64,000 bases of DNA, from the NCBI GenBank assembly GCA_937975765.1, contig CALJUR010000008.1, forward strand, positions 62,001 to 126,000. The letters run 5' to 3'. Origin of the DNA: an uncultured Myxococcales bacterium. GTDB lineage: Bacteria; Myxococcota_A; UBA9042; DTJE01. Below the pieces are notes generated by a model. It did not search any database. It was not told the DNA's origin and saw only the letters and a list, made by a program, of their open reading frames with translations. Each line of letters opens with the position of its first letter. Positions within the stretch are counted from its first letter, which is position 1. Of the stretch, positions 1-7,957 are shown piece by piece. The position numbers and the translations under genes were made by a program.

Positions 1-827
1 CGCAGCGTCACCTGCATCGGCGCGTGCAGGGCCATCTCCCAGGGCTCGCGCCGGGTCCACGCGCCCAGGTCGAACCCGGCGTTGGGCCGGAATGCGTCCG
101 GGTTCCCCTCCGCGGCGGCCTTCGACACCCGGTGCACGTCGAACAGGCGGACGTCGCCGCGCAGGTGGCAGAATCCCACGAAGTGCCACACGCCGCGGCG
201 CAGGAAGAGGCCCCAGGGGTCCACCTTGCGGTCGGTCTCGCCTTCGGCCCCCAGCGATCGGTAGGAGATGCGGACGCGGCGGCGCTCGACCACCGCCTCG
301 GCCAGCACCGCCAGCACCGCTTCCATGCGCGGGGAACGGACGGCCAGTTGGTGGCTGTACGACCAGGCTGCCGCCACGTCGCCGTCCCGGCGCGACAGGT
401 CCAGGCCGGCCGACAGGGCCGACAGCTTGGCCAGCGCCAGGGCCAGATCGGAACCCAGGGGGAAGCCCTCGACGCCGCCCACCAGGGACGCCGCCAGCCG
501 TACCGCGTCGGCCTCCGCGGAGTCCAGGCGAAGAACCGGAGCGCGGAAGGGGTCGGCGTCCAGCAGGTACCCGTCCTCCTCGTCCTCGCCGCCCTTCACG
601 TACCTCAACCGGAGGCCCAGCGAGGCCATCACCTCCTGGTCGCGCAGGAACTTCCGGCGGCCGGCCTCGAACGCCTTGCGGGAGGCCTCGTCGCGGGCCG
701 TCGATTCCGCGGGCCCGTACGCGCCTTCCATCTGCTCCTGGATGCGTGCCAGCGTGACCGGGGCGCGCCGGTCCAGCAGCAGCGCCACCAGGGAGAGGAT
801 CCGGATGCCGGGCCCGTCGTCGTGCAT
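1..827 (-). CDS. WYL-domain transcriptional regulator (3' end cut by window edge)
   Basis: About 275 residues are visible, reading leftward off the edge with no stop. An N-terminal winged-helix-like segment (about residues 8-75, ILSLVALLLDRRAPVTLARI) is followed by a WYL domain (about 200-245) with the family pattern DPWGLFL...GVWHFVGFCHLRGDVRLFDV. WYL proteins are DNA-binding regulators whose WYL module senses a ligand, often a nucleic acid or nucleotide. The ATG at 825-827 is preferred although it has no Shine-Dalgarno, because a promoter -10 box ends exactly six bases upstream. It is transcribed away from the gene at 1004. The regulatory target is unknown and the C-terminal part is not visible. 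Confidence 0.8.
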   Translation of the reverse strand, partial: MHDDGPGIRILSLVALLLDRRAPVTLARIQEQMEGAYGPAESTARDEASRKAFEAGRRKFLRDQEVMASLGLRLRYVKGGEDEEDGYLLDADPFRAPVLRLDSAEADAVRLAASLVGGVEGFPLGSDLALALAKLSALSAGLDLSRRDGDVAAAWSYSHQLAVRSPRMEAVLAVLAEAVVERRRVRISYRSLGAEGETDRKVDPWGLFLRRGVWHFVGFCHLRGDVRLFDVHRVSKAAAEGNPDAFRPNAGFDLGAWTRREPWEMALHAPMQVTL

Positions 828-833
828 GGCGCG

Positions 834-862
834 ATGGTAGAACGCCGGGCGCGGACGGGCAA
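834..862 (-). promoter_or_regulatory. Sigma-70-like promoter, predicted leaderless, for the WYL regulator
   Basis: Read on the minus strand: -35 TTGCCC (857-862), 17-bp spacer, -10 TACCAT (834-839), then six bases to the ATG at 827. Transcription would begin at or beside the start codon, and no Shine-Dalgarno is present. Confidence 0.5.
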
Positions 863-909
863 ACAACCGGTCGCCCGACGCCCCCGTGCCGCATCCCGGC
901 GTTCCTCCG

Positions 910-939
910 TTGACGCCCCCTCCCCCGGTGTGGTTTGAT
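910..939 (+). promoter_or_regulatory. Possible sigma-70-like promoter for the gene at 1004
   Basis: TTGACG (910-915), 18-bp spacer, TTTGAT (934-939). The -10 is poor but the -35 matches other promoters in the window. It would give a leader of about 58 bases carrying the AGGAGG before the ATG at 1004. Confidence 0.35.
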
Positions 940-1003
940 CCCACCGTTTCACGGGTGTTCGTAGCGCGGATGCGGGGCCCCCTGGGTCACCGAGGAGGAC
1001 GGG

Positions 1004-1573
1004 ATGCGGAGAACCCTGGCGACGTTCCTGATCGCGATCGCGACGATGGCGGCTGGCGCCGCGCGGGCCGAGGCGCCGTTGGCCGCGCCGGACGACGATC
1101 GGCCGCTGTTCGTGCTGAAGAACTTCACGACCCGCGGCTACCAGGTCCAGTCGCGGGAGGAACTGAGGGGCATCGGGCGCGGGTTCCAGGTGCTGGTCCT
1201 GTCGCTGGCGATGCCCGAGGCCGAGAACAAGTGCAAGGAACTGGGCACCCTGCAGCGGCTGTTCGTGCTGGACGGCGAGCGGGTGGAACTGGATTCCTTC
1301 GTCGAGGACGGCGTCGAGGACGCGATCGAGCCCAGCCTCAACACGGCGACCTTCTTCAACCTGAAGTGGTCCGTGACGAAGGGGAAGCCGGGCCTGCTGG
1401 TGCTGTCGGGCGTCACCCCGCAGCAGTCGCCCGGCGAGGCCCCCAGGACGGCCCAGCGGACGCTGGTGCTGCAGTGGACGCCGGACGGCGGGTTCGAGGC
1501 GCTGGTGGACGTGACCAGTTCGCGGCCGGCGGTGGTGGGGCCGGCGGACGTGCGCGTGCCGCTGCAGAAGTGA
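1004..1573 (+). CDS. Exported protein of unknown function
   Basis: A 189-residue protein with a clear Sec signal peptide (hydrophobic residues 4-17, likely cleavage after Ala22 in AARA|EA). The mature part looks like a small beta-rich periplasmic protein with a single Cys, and I recognise no family. An AGGAGG lies seven bases before the ATG. It is the first gene of a co-directional run, with the pentapeptide protein 25 bases downstream, a 174-residue anchored protein, then glmS and a helicase. The context suggests an envelope role, which is inference only. Confidence 0.75.
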   Translation: MRRTLATFLIAIATMAAGAARAEAPLAAPDDDRPLFVLKNFTTRGYQVQSREELRGIGRGFQVLVLSLAMPEAENKCKELGTLQRLFVLDGERVELDSFVEDGVEDAIEPSLNTATFFNLKWSVTKGKPGLLVLSGVTPQQSPGEAPRTAQRTLVLQWTPDGGFEALVDVTSSRPAVVGPADVRVPLQK

Positions 1574-1598
1574 TGCGGCCAGGCCGCGGGGAGGCGCG

Positions 1599-2597
1599 AT
1601 GAGCGCGGGCAGGCAGAAGGTCGAAACCTTCTCCGAGGTCGAGAAGGCGCTGGCCGAACGGGCCCTGGAAGGCTGCCAGGTCCGCCGGCTGGACCTGGGC
1701 ATCCTCCCGCTGGAGGGCGCCCGGTTGCACGCCGTCGAGTTCGTCGAGGTCGGGCTGGCGGGGGCGTCGCTGAAGGGCGTGCGGGCCCGCGAATGCGAGT
1801 GGGCCGGGGCGTCGATGCGGGCGTCGCGGTGGTCGCAGGCCCGGATCGAGGACTCGACCTTCCGCGGGTGCGAGTCGGTCGAGACCTCGTTCCACGGCGC
1901 GGACCTCCTGGGGGTGCGGTTCGAGGAGTGCCCGCTGAACAACGCGGACTTCGAGGGGGCCACGCTGGTCGCGGTCTCCTTCGTGGCGTCGGACCTGTAC
2001 AGCGCCCGGTTCGCGCGCAGCGTGCTGGTCCGGCCGCGGTTCGAGAACCGGCGGCTGGGCAACGCGGTGCTGTCCCGGGCGGACTTCAGCGGCGCGGTGC
2101 TGGTGGACGTGGACCTCCGGGGGACGGACCTGGGGGGGGCGAACTTCACGGACGCCCTGCTGGTGCGGGTCCGGATGGACGATGCCAACCTGGTCGGCGC
2201 GAGGTTCCAGGGGACGCGCTGGATCGACGGCACGGCGGCCCGCGCCTCGCTGGACGACGATGCCCGCGAGGGGTTGCGGCGCGCGATCGTGGCCCGGGAC
2301 GACCGGGAATCGCAGGTGCTGGAGTTCCTGGCCGGGGGGGGCGACCGCCTGGTGCCGCTGGTCCACGGCCTGATGCTGTCGTACGTGCTGGGGCGCGAGC
2401 CCGCGGCGGACCCGGGGATCCCGGAGGCCGTCCCGGCGGAGGCCGCGCCCGCGGAGGCGCCGGCCGCCCCGGATCGACGGGAACCGCCCGCGGCGCCCGC
2501 TGCCGCGACCCCCGCGCCGAAGGCTCCCGAGCGTGCCAGGCCGGCCGGCGAGGCGCGCGAGCCCTACGAGCGGATCAAGAAGATCGAACTGGACTGA
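1599..2597 (+). CDS. Pentapeptide-repeat protein with Ala/Pro-rich tail
   Basis: 332 residues. Residues about 45-210 follow the A(D/N)LXX pentapeptide pattern (GADLLGVRF, NADFEGATL, RADFSGAVL, GANFTDALL, DANLVGARF), which folds as a right-handed quadrilateral beta-helix. Residues about 265-320 are a low-complexity Ala/Pro/Glu linker. There is no signal peptide, so it is probably cytoplasmic. Pentapeptide proteins range from DNA mimics such as Qnr/MfpA to secretion-system proteins such as PipB2, and nothing here identifies the role. A GGGGAGG sits before the ATG. It lies between an exported protein and a membrane-anchored protein. Confidence 0.85.
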   Translation: MSAGRQKVETFSEVEKALAERALEGCQVRRLDLGILPLEGARLHAVEFVEVGLAGASLKGVRARECEWAGASMRASRWSQARIEDSTFRGCESVETSFHGADLLGVRFEECPLNNADFEGATLVAVSFVASDLYSARFARSVLVRPRFENRRLGNAVLSRADFSGAVLVDVDLRGTDLGGANFTDALLVRVRMDDANLVGARFQGTRWIDGTAARASLDDDAREGLRRAIVARDDRESQVLEFLAGGGDRLVPLVHGLMLSYVLGREPAADPGIPEAVPAEAAPAEAPAAPDRREPPAAPAAATPAPKAPERARPAGEAREPYERIKKIELD

Positions 2598-2653
2598 CCG
2601 CCCGTTTCCCGGCGGTATGCGCGGATCGAGGACCCGGTCACCTGGAGGCGACG

Positions 2654-3178
2654 ATGCTGTCGATCCCGAAACGGGTTCTGCTGGCGCTGATCGCGGTGCT
2701 GGCCGCGGTGTCGGTGCTGCTGGCCTGGGTCGTCCGGGACCCGGCCCGGCAGGAGGTTCGCGCGGCCTTCTTCGGGTACGTCGGGGATCTGCGGCAGGGG
2801 CTGGACCAGTCCGCTTCCCGGCGCATCCTGCCCGCCGACCTGGCGCTGCTGAAGCAGGGGGCGCTGGACCGGGCGGGCGGCGATCCCGTCTTCCGCGGCG
2901 AGGCGATGGAATACCTGGGGATGGGGGACGCGGCGGGCTTCACCTCGGTCCCCAAGGAGCGGTTCTTCGAGTTCCTGCTGGCCCGGACGATGAAGATGCA
3001 CCCCCGGGTCCGGGACGTGCTGTCCGAGGGCAAGGTCGTCGGCACGGGCGTGAAGCGGAAGGGCAACGACGCGGACCTGACCGCTTCGTTCGTGCTGGAG
3101 GTCCCCGAGGGAACCCGGCACTTCACCATGCGGATGCGCCTGACGAAGGTGGACGACGTCTGGTTCCTGAGGTTGTAG
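2654..3178 (+). CDS. Membrane-anchored protein of unknown function
   Basis: A 174-residue protein with one N-terminal membrane helix (about residues 7-25, LLALIAVLAAVSVLLAWVV) and a soluble domain ending in a DUF4878-like beta strand pattern (VDDVWFLRL). A GGAGG precedes the ATG by five bases. Its TAG stop directly abuts the glmS ATG, so the two are probably translationally coupled. I recognise no family with certainty. The layout (anchor, helical part, NTF2-like end) resembles small cystatin/NTF2-fold periplasmic proteins. Confidence 0.75.
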   Translation: MLSIPKRVLLALIAVLAAVSVLLAWVVRDPARQEVRAAFFGYVGDLRQGLDQSASRRILPADLALLKQGALDRAGGDPVFRGEAMEYLGMGDAAGFTSVPKERFFEFLLARTMKMHPRVRDVLSEGKVVGTGVKRKGNDADLTASFVLEVPEGTRHFTMRMRLTKVDDVWFLRL

Positions 3179-5011
3179 ATGTGCGGGATCGTGGGCTACG
3201 TCGGCCCCCGGCAGTGCGCACCCATCCTGATGGACGGGCTGCGGCGGCTGGAGTATCGGGGGTACGACTCGTCGGGGCTGGCGGTCCTCCAGGACGGGGA
3301 CTTCGCCGTCCGTCGCGCCACGGGCAAACTGGTGCGGCTGCACGCCGTGCTGCAGGCGTCGCCGCTGTCCGGCACCGCGGGCATCGGGCACACCCGGTGG
3401 GCGACGCACGGCCGGCCCAGCGAGGAGAATGCCCATCCCCACCGCGCCGGCGACGTCGTGCTGGTGCACAACGGCATCGTCGAGAACTTCCTGTCGCTGC
3501 GGGCGGACCTCGCGGCCGCGGGCCGGACGTTCTCGTCCGAGACCGACACCGAGGTCCTGTCGCACCTGGTGGACCGCGAGGTGCAGGACGGCCGGCCGCT
3601 GGTCGAGGCGGTGCGCCGGGCGCTGCAGCGCGTGCGCGGTTCCTGGGCGCTGGCGGTGATGTCCCTGCGGGAACCGGACCGCATCGTCATCGCGCGCAAC
3701 CAGTCCCCGCTGGTGGTCGGCGTGGGCGACGGCGAGATGGCGGTCGCGTCGGACATCCCGGCGCTGCTGGACTTCACCCGGGACTACGTGATCGTCGAGG
3801 ACGGCCAGGTCGGCGTCGTGGAACGCGGCGGGTACCAGGCCTTCGACGCGGCCTCGGGCGCGACGGTCGCCGCGCGGACGATCCGGGTGGACCTGACCCC
3901 CGCGATGGCCGAAAAGGGAGGGTTCAAGCACTTCCTGCTGAAGGAGATCCACGAACAGCCGCGTGCGCTGATCGACACGATGCGCGGCCGGGTTTCGGTC
4001 GAGCGCGGCGAGATCCTGTTCGAGGACGAGGGGCCTTCGCCCGAGGTGCTGGCGCCGGTCGGGCGCGTGCACCTGGCGGCCTGCGGGACGTCGCACCACG
4101 CGGCGCTGGTCGGGCGCCACCTGCTGACCACGCTGGCCGGCGTGCCGGTCGAGGTGCACCTGGCCAGCGAGTACGACCCGGCGGTGGCGCTGCTGCACCC
4201 GGGCGAACTGTTCGTGTCGGTCAGCCAGTCCGGCGAGACGCTGGACACCCTGCGGACCCAGCGGGAGGCGAAGGCCGCGGGGGCGCGCACCCTGGCGGTC
4301 TGCAACGTGGTGGCGTCGTCGCTGGCGCGGGACGCGGACCACGTCATCCACACGCACGCGGGACCCGAGATCAGCGTGGCCTCCACCAAGGCCTTCACCA
4401 CGCAGATCGTGACGCTGTACCTGCTGGCGCTGGCGATCGGCCGGGCGCGGGGCGTGCTGTCGGCGGCGGACGTGCAGAGGCACGTGGGCGACCTGCTGAC
4501 GGTGCCGGGCCTGATGGAGGAGGCCCTGCGCGAGAACGTCGAGATCCGGATGCTGGCGAAACGCTACCAGCACTTCGACCACGTGCTGTACCTGGGGCGC
4601 GGGCTGCTGCACCCGGTGGCGCTGGAAGGCGCGCTGAAACTGAAGGAGATCTCCTACATCCACGCGGAAGGCTACTCGGCGGGCGAGATGAAGCACGGGC
4701 CGATCGCGCTGATCGACGAGTCGTTCCCGACGGTGGTGCTGGTCCCGCAGGGGCCGTGGTACGCGCGCACGGTCGGCAACCTCGAGGAGGTGCGCGCCCG
4801 CAACGGGCGGCTGCTGGCGATGATCAGCACGAACGACGTCGAGGTGGCTGAGCGCGTGGACGACATCATGCGCGTCCCGGCGTGCCCGCCGCTGCTGGTC
4901 CCGCTGGTCGCGACGATCCCGCTGCAACTTTTCGCGTATCATGTCGCCGACCTGAAGGGCACGGACGTGGACCAGCCCCGGAACCTGGCGAAATCGGTCA
5001 CCGTGGAATAG
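3179..5011 (+). CDS. glmS: Glutamine--fructose-6-phosphate aminotransferase (isomerizing)
   Basis: 610 residues, the usual GlmS length. It makes glucosamine-6-phosphate from fructose-6-phosphate and glutamine, the first committed step toward UDP-GlcNAc for peptidoglycan and LPS. The N-terminal glutaminase begins MCGIVGYVG, so Met removal exposes the Cys nucleophile, and it has LRRLEYRGYDSSG and GHTRWATHG. Two SIS sugar-isomerase domains follow (about 300-430 and 465-600) with SVSQSGETLDT and STKAFTTQ, and the conserved C-terminus DQPRNLAKSVTVE. The start abuts the previous stop. There is no upstream space for a glmS ribozyme, so that control is absent. Confidence 0.97.
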   Translation: MCGIVGYVGPRQCAPILMDGLRRLEYRGYDSSGLAVLQDGDFAVRRATGKLVRLHAVLQASPLSGTAGIGHTRWATHGRPSEENAHPHRAGDVVLVHNGIVENFLSLRADLAAAGRTFSSETDTEVLSHLVDREVQDGRPLVEAVRRALQRVRGSWALAVMSLREPDRIVIARNQSPLVVGVGDGEMAVASDIPALLDFTRDYVIVEDGQVGVVERGGYQAFDAASGATVAARTIRVDLTPAMAEKGGFKHFLLKEIHEQPRALIDTMRGRVSVERGEILFEDEGPSPEVLAPVGRVHLAACGTSHHAALVGRHLLTTLAGVPVEVHLASEYDPAVALLHPGELFVSVSQSGETLDTLRTQREAKAAGARTLAVCNVVASSLARDADHVIHTHAGPEISVASTKAFTTQIVTLYLLALAIGRARGVLSAADVQRHVGDLLTVPGLMEEALRENVEIRMLAKRYQHFDHVLYLGRGLLHPVALEGALKLKEISYIHAEGYSAGEMKHGPIALIDESFPTVVLVPQGPWYARTVGNLEEVRARNGRLLAMISTNDVEVAERVDDIMRVPACPPLLVPLVATIPLQLFAYHVADLKGTDVDQPRNLAKSVTVE

Positions 5012-5023
5012 GCGACAACCTGC

Positions 5024-6970
5024 ATGCAGATCCCCCCTGATTGCGAAGACATCCTGGAAGGGCTGAACGACGATCAGCGCCGCGCCGTCACGCACGAGAG
5101 CGGGCCGCTGCTGATCCTGGCGGGCGCCGGGTCGGGCAAGACCCGGGCCATCACGCGCCGCATCGCCTGGCTGGTCCGGGCGCGCGCGGTGTGGCCGTCG
5201 CGGATCCTGGCCGTCACCTTCACGAACAAGGCCGCGGCCGAGATGCGCGAACGCGTCGAGACGCTGCTGGGAGGGGGCGACGCGCCGCGCTGGATGGGCA
5301 CGTTCCATTCCGTCGCGTTGCGGCTGCTGCGCGCGAACGCCGCCCGGATCGGGTATCCGTCCGACTTCGTGGTGTACGACGACGACGACTCGGAAAGCGC
5401 GCTGCGCCGCGTCCTGAAGGACATGGGCCTGCCGACCAAGGAGGGGCTGCGGTCCTACGCGTCGTACATCGACCGGTGCAAGAACGACGGGCTGCTGGAG
5501 CCCCCCGAGGTGCGGAGGCCCGGCGACCAGCAGAAGGCCGACGTGATGCGGGCCTACCAGGCCGAACTGAAGGCGGCGGGCGCGATGGACTTCGGGGACC
5601 TGCTGGCGCGCGCTCTGCGGATGCTGCAGGAGCACGAGGACATCCGGGAGAAGCTGCAGTCGCAGTACGAGCACATCCTGGTGGACGAGTTCCAGGACAC
5701 GAACGTGGCGCAGTACGAACTGCTGAAGATCCTGGCGGCGACGCACCGCAACCTGTGCGTGGTGGGCGACGACGACCAGTCGATCTACTCGTGGCGCGGG
5801 GCGCGGGTGGACAACATCCTGGACTTCCCGAAGGAGTACCCGGACGCGGCGGTCGTGACGCTGGGGCGCAACTACCGCAGCCGGACGCCCATCCTGGCCG
5901 CCGCGGCGCGGGTGATCGGGTTCAACCGGTCGCGGCACGCCAAGGACCTGCACGCGATGCGCGGCGAGGGCGAGCCGGTGCGCGTTCACGGGGCGCTGAA
6001 CGAGGCGCGGGAGGCGCAGTTCGTGGTCCGCGAACTGGCGGCGCGGCAGGCCGACGGGACGCCGTGGTCGCGGCTGGCGGTCTTCTACCGGACCAACGCC
6101 CAGTCACGCGTGTTCGAGGACGCGCTGCGGGCCCGGCGCATCCCGTACCGGGTGATTGGCGGGGTGAAGTTCTACCAGCGCAGGGAGGTCAAGGACGTGA
6201 TCTCCTGGCTGCGGCTGCTGGTCAACCCGCTGGACCGGCTGGCGCTGGAGCGGGCGTTGAACGCGCCGCCGCGCGGGATCGGTGCGACCACGCTGGACAA
6301 GGCGCGGGCGCGGGCGGATCGCGACGGGGTCGAACTGCTGCACGCGCTGGCGGCGATCGGGGACGAGGGCGGGCCGGCGTTGCAGCGGAAGGTCCGCGGG
6401 ATGATCGAACTGGTGACGGACCTGGCGTTGAAGGCGCGGGACGAGCGCGCCGGGGACGTCGTGCAGGCGGTGCTGGAACGCACGGGTTACCTGGAGCACC
6501 TGGCGTCGGACGAGTCGCCCGAGGGGCAGAACCGCGTCGAGAACGTGATGGAACTGCTGGCGTCCGTGAAGGAGTTCGAGCAGGGCAGCGGCCAGCCGGA
6601 CCTGCGGTCCTGGCTGGACCGGGTGTCGCTGGTGCAGCCGCTGGACGACGAGAACGGCGCGGACGCGGTCAGCTTGATGACGGTGCACTCGGCCAAGGGG
6701 CTGGAGTTCGACTGCGTGTGGGTCTGCGGGCTGGAGGACGGCCTGTTCCCGCTGACGAACCACCGGGGGCGTGGCCGGGGCTTCGACGCGGGCCTGGACC
6801 GGGCCGCGATGGAGGAGGAGCGCCGCCTGATGTACGTTGCCATGACGCGGGCGCGCGACGCCCTGTACCTGTCCTACGCCTCGACGCGGGTGCGATACGG
6901 CCAGTTGGAGGCCGGGCGCCCGTCGATCTTCCTGGCCGAACTGCCCCGCGACGGCATCAAGATCCTGTAG
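5024..6970 (+). CDS. uvrD: UvrD/PcrA/Rep-family ATP-dependent DNA helicase
   Basis: A 648-residue superfamily 1A 3'-5' helicase used in repair and replication restart. Visible motifs in order: Q motif LNDDQRRAV, Walker A GAGSGKTR, Walker B DEFQDTN, motif III GDDDQSIYSWRGA, motif IV LGRNYRS, motif V TVHSAKGLEFD and motif VI YVAMTRARDALYLSY. It ends soon after motif VI and lacks the longer C-terminal tail with Tudor-like domain of most UvrD/PcrA proteins (about 720 residues), so it is nearer Rep in length. It starts 12 bases after glmS with a weak ribosome site. The exact paralogue (uvrD, pcrA or rep) is not resolved. Confidence 0.93.
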   Translation: MQIPPDCEDILEGLNDDQRRAVTHESGPLLILAGAGSGKTRAITRRIAWLVRARAVWPSRILAVTFTNKAAAEMRERVETLLGGGDAPRWMGTFHSVALRLLRANAARIGYPSDFVVYDDDDSESALRRVLKDMGLPTKEGLRSYASYIDRCKNDGLLEPPEVRRPGDQQKADVMRAYQAELKAAGAMDFGDLLARALRMLQEHEDIREKLQSQYEHILVDEFQDTNVAQYELLKILAATHRNLCVVGDDDQSIYSWRGARVDNILDFPKEYPDAAVVTLGRNYRSRTPILAAAARVIGFNRSRHAKDLHAMRGEGEPVRVHGALNEAREAQFVVRELAARQADGTPWSRLAVFYRTNAQSRVFEDALRARRIPYRVIGGVKFYQRREVKDVISWLRLLVNPLDRLALERALNAPPRGIGATTLDKARARADRDGVELLHALAAIGDEGGPALQRKVRGMIELVTDLALKARDERAGDVVQAVLERTGYLEHLASDESPEGQNRVENVMELLASVKEFEQGSGQPDLRSWLDRVSLVQPLDDENGADAVSLMTVHSAKGLEFDCVWVCGLEDGLFPLTNHRGRGRGFDAGLDRAAMEEERRLMYVAMTRARDALYLSYASTRVRYGQLEAGRPSIFLAELPRDGIKIL

Positions 6971-6989
6971 GGCCTGGGCCCCATCCCCC

Positions 6990-7027
6990 GTCCAATTCAG
7001 GGACAGTCGTCCAATTCAGGGACAGTC
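6990..7027 (+). repeat. Tandem 19-bp direct repeat
   Basis: Two perfect adjacent copies, 6990-7008 and 7009-7027, each containing CAATTCAGGGACAGTC. The second copy runs into the left arm of the inverted repeat at 7019-7134. The unit is a member of the GGTGACTGTCCC family that recurs at 15660 and 31942. Confidence 0.85.
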
Positions 7028-7134
7028 ACCATTATTCATGTGATAACTGCTGGAATATCCAGCGGAATGGCGATCTGCGATCGTGTATTTGAATGATAAC
7101 ATGCGGTTGCGTCAGCAATAATGGTGACTGTCCC
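7019..7134. repeat. 18-bp inverted repeat island (REP/RAYT-like or MITE-like remnant)
   Basis: Perfect 18-bp arms at 7019-7036 (GGGACAGTCACCATTATT) and 7117-7134 enclose 80 bases that are clearly AT-richer than the flanks. The 80 bases include a small hairpin (GCTGGA-ATA-TCCAGC, 7049-7063). There is no coding capacity. The right arm continues into CCCCTTTTT, so on the plus strand the structure could also end uvrD transcripts. GGGACAGTCACC palindromes of this kind are commonly seen near REP-associated tyrosine (Y1) transposases. No transposase is in the window. Confidence 0.7.
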
Positions 7135-7146
7135 CTTTTTACCTCT

Positions 7147-7890
7147 TTAGAACAGCCGGGGCAGCGCGTCCGCGGGGATGCGGCCGATCCACAACTGGCC
7201 GGCGCGGCAGGGCAGGGGACGGGCGGCCTTCGAGGCCTTCGCCTTTGCTTTCCCCTTCTTCTTCCCGGCCTTCGCGGCAGGCACCTTCGGCGCGTCCGGG
7301 GCGCGGCACTCCCGCAGGGCAGTGTCCGACGGGTTCGGCTTCTTCCCCGGACGGGCAATGCCGCGCGACACCGTGCCTCCGATGGGGGCGATGAACCGCA
7401 CCCCGCCCTTCACCCGCGACTCGACGACTCCGGCCAGCACGCGGGCAGCCTTCGCCGAGCCCGGACGCGAGGGGTCCAGCGACATCAGCACCACGTCGCC
7501 GGGCTGCGCCTTCGCGTCCTTCTTCAGCACGCCGCGAGCCGCGGCGCGCCGTGCCAGCGCCCGGCTCCACGCGTCCTCGTCCAGGTCCTTCTTGCGGGCC
7601 AGGTCCAGCACGTACGCCAGGTGGCGCACGAAACCGTCCTCGTCGAACGAGCCGGAAAGACCGACCAGCCGACGGGCAGCGACCAGGATCTCGGATCGAA
7701 GGCTGCCGTCGCCCAGTTGGGGTTTCTCCCGGGACGGCCAGGCGCCGGCCAGCGGGTCCGGCGGCGGGGGCTCCTTCCGGACGGTACTCGCCTGGCTCCG
7801 GGACCTTCCGGGCTTCCTCGCGGGCTTGCCTGCCGCGTCCGCGGAAAAGGCGACCGCGAGACAGAGGGCTGCCGCGTAGGCGGTGAGCAT
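7147..7890 (-). CDS. Exported protein with degenerate NlpC/P60- or CHAP-like region
   Basis: A 247-residue protein from ATG 7890. An in-frame GTG at 7915-7917 would add nine residues. A signal peptide (LTAYAAALCLAVAFSADA|A) is followed by a Lys/Arg/Pro-rich linker. Residues about 75-165 resemble an NlpC/P60 or CHAP fold: AARRLVG...SFDEDGFVRHL at the place where active enzymes have GFDCSGFV, then QPGDVVL and a segment where the His strand would lie. The catalytic Cys is replaced by Glu, so if the assignment is right it is inactive, perhaps a binding protein. The C-terminal tail is Lys/Ala-rich. It is divergent from the lytic transglycosylase 67 bases away, which supports a wall-related role. 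The domain call is tentative. Confidence 0.6.
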   Translation of the reverse strand: MLTAYAAALCLAVAFSADAAGKPARKPGRSRSQASTVRKEPPPPDPLAGAWPSREKPQLGDGSLRSEILVAARRLVGLSGSFDEDGFVRHLAYVLDLARKKDLDEDAWSRALARRAAARGVLKKDAKAQPGDVVLMSLDPSRPGSAKAARVLAGVVESRVKGGVRFIAPIGGTVSRGIARPGKKPNPSDTALRECRAPDAPKVPAAKAGKKKGKAKAKASKAARPLPCRAGQLWIGRIPADALPRLF

Positions 7891-7957
7891 GCGCGTGCTT
7901 GGCCAGGGGCGCTTCACGGCGCGATGATACCCAAGGTTCGTCGAAGGGGTGCAGTCC

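Noticed and set aside
2564..5989. A long minus-strand open frame across the glmS region
   Set aside because: It lies antisense to glmS and the helicase, whose families are unmistakable, and its protein has no domain features.
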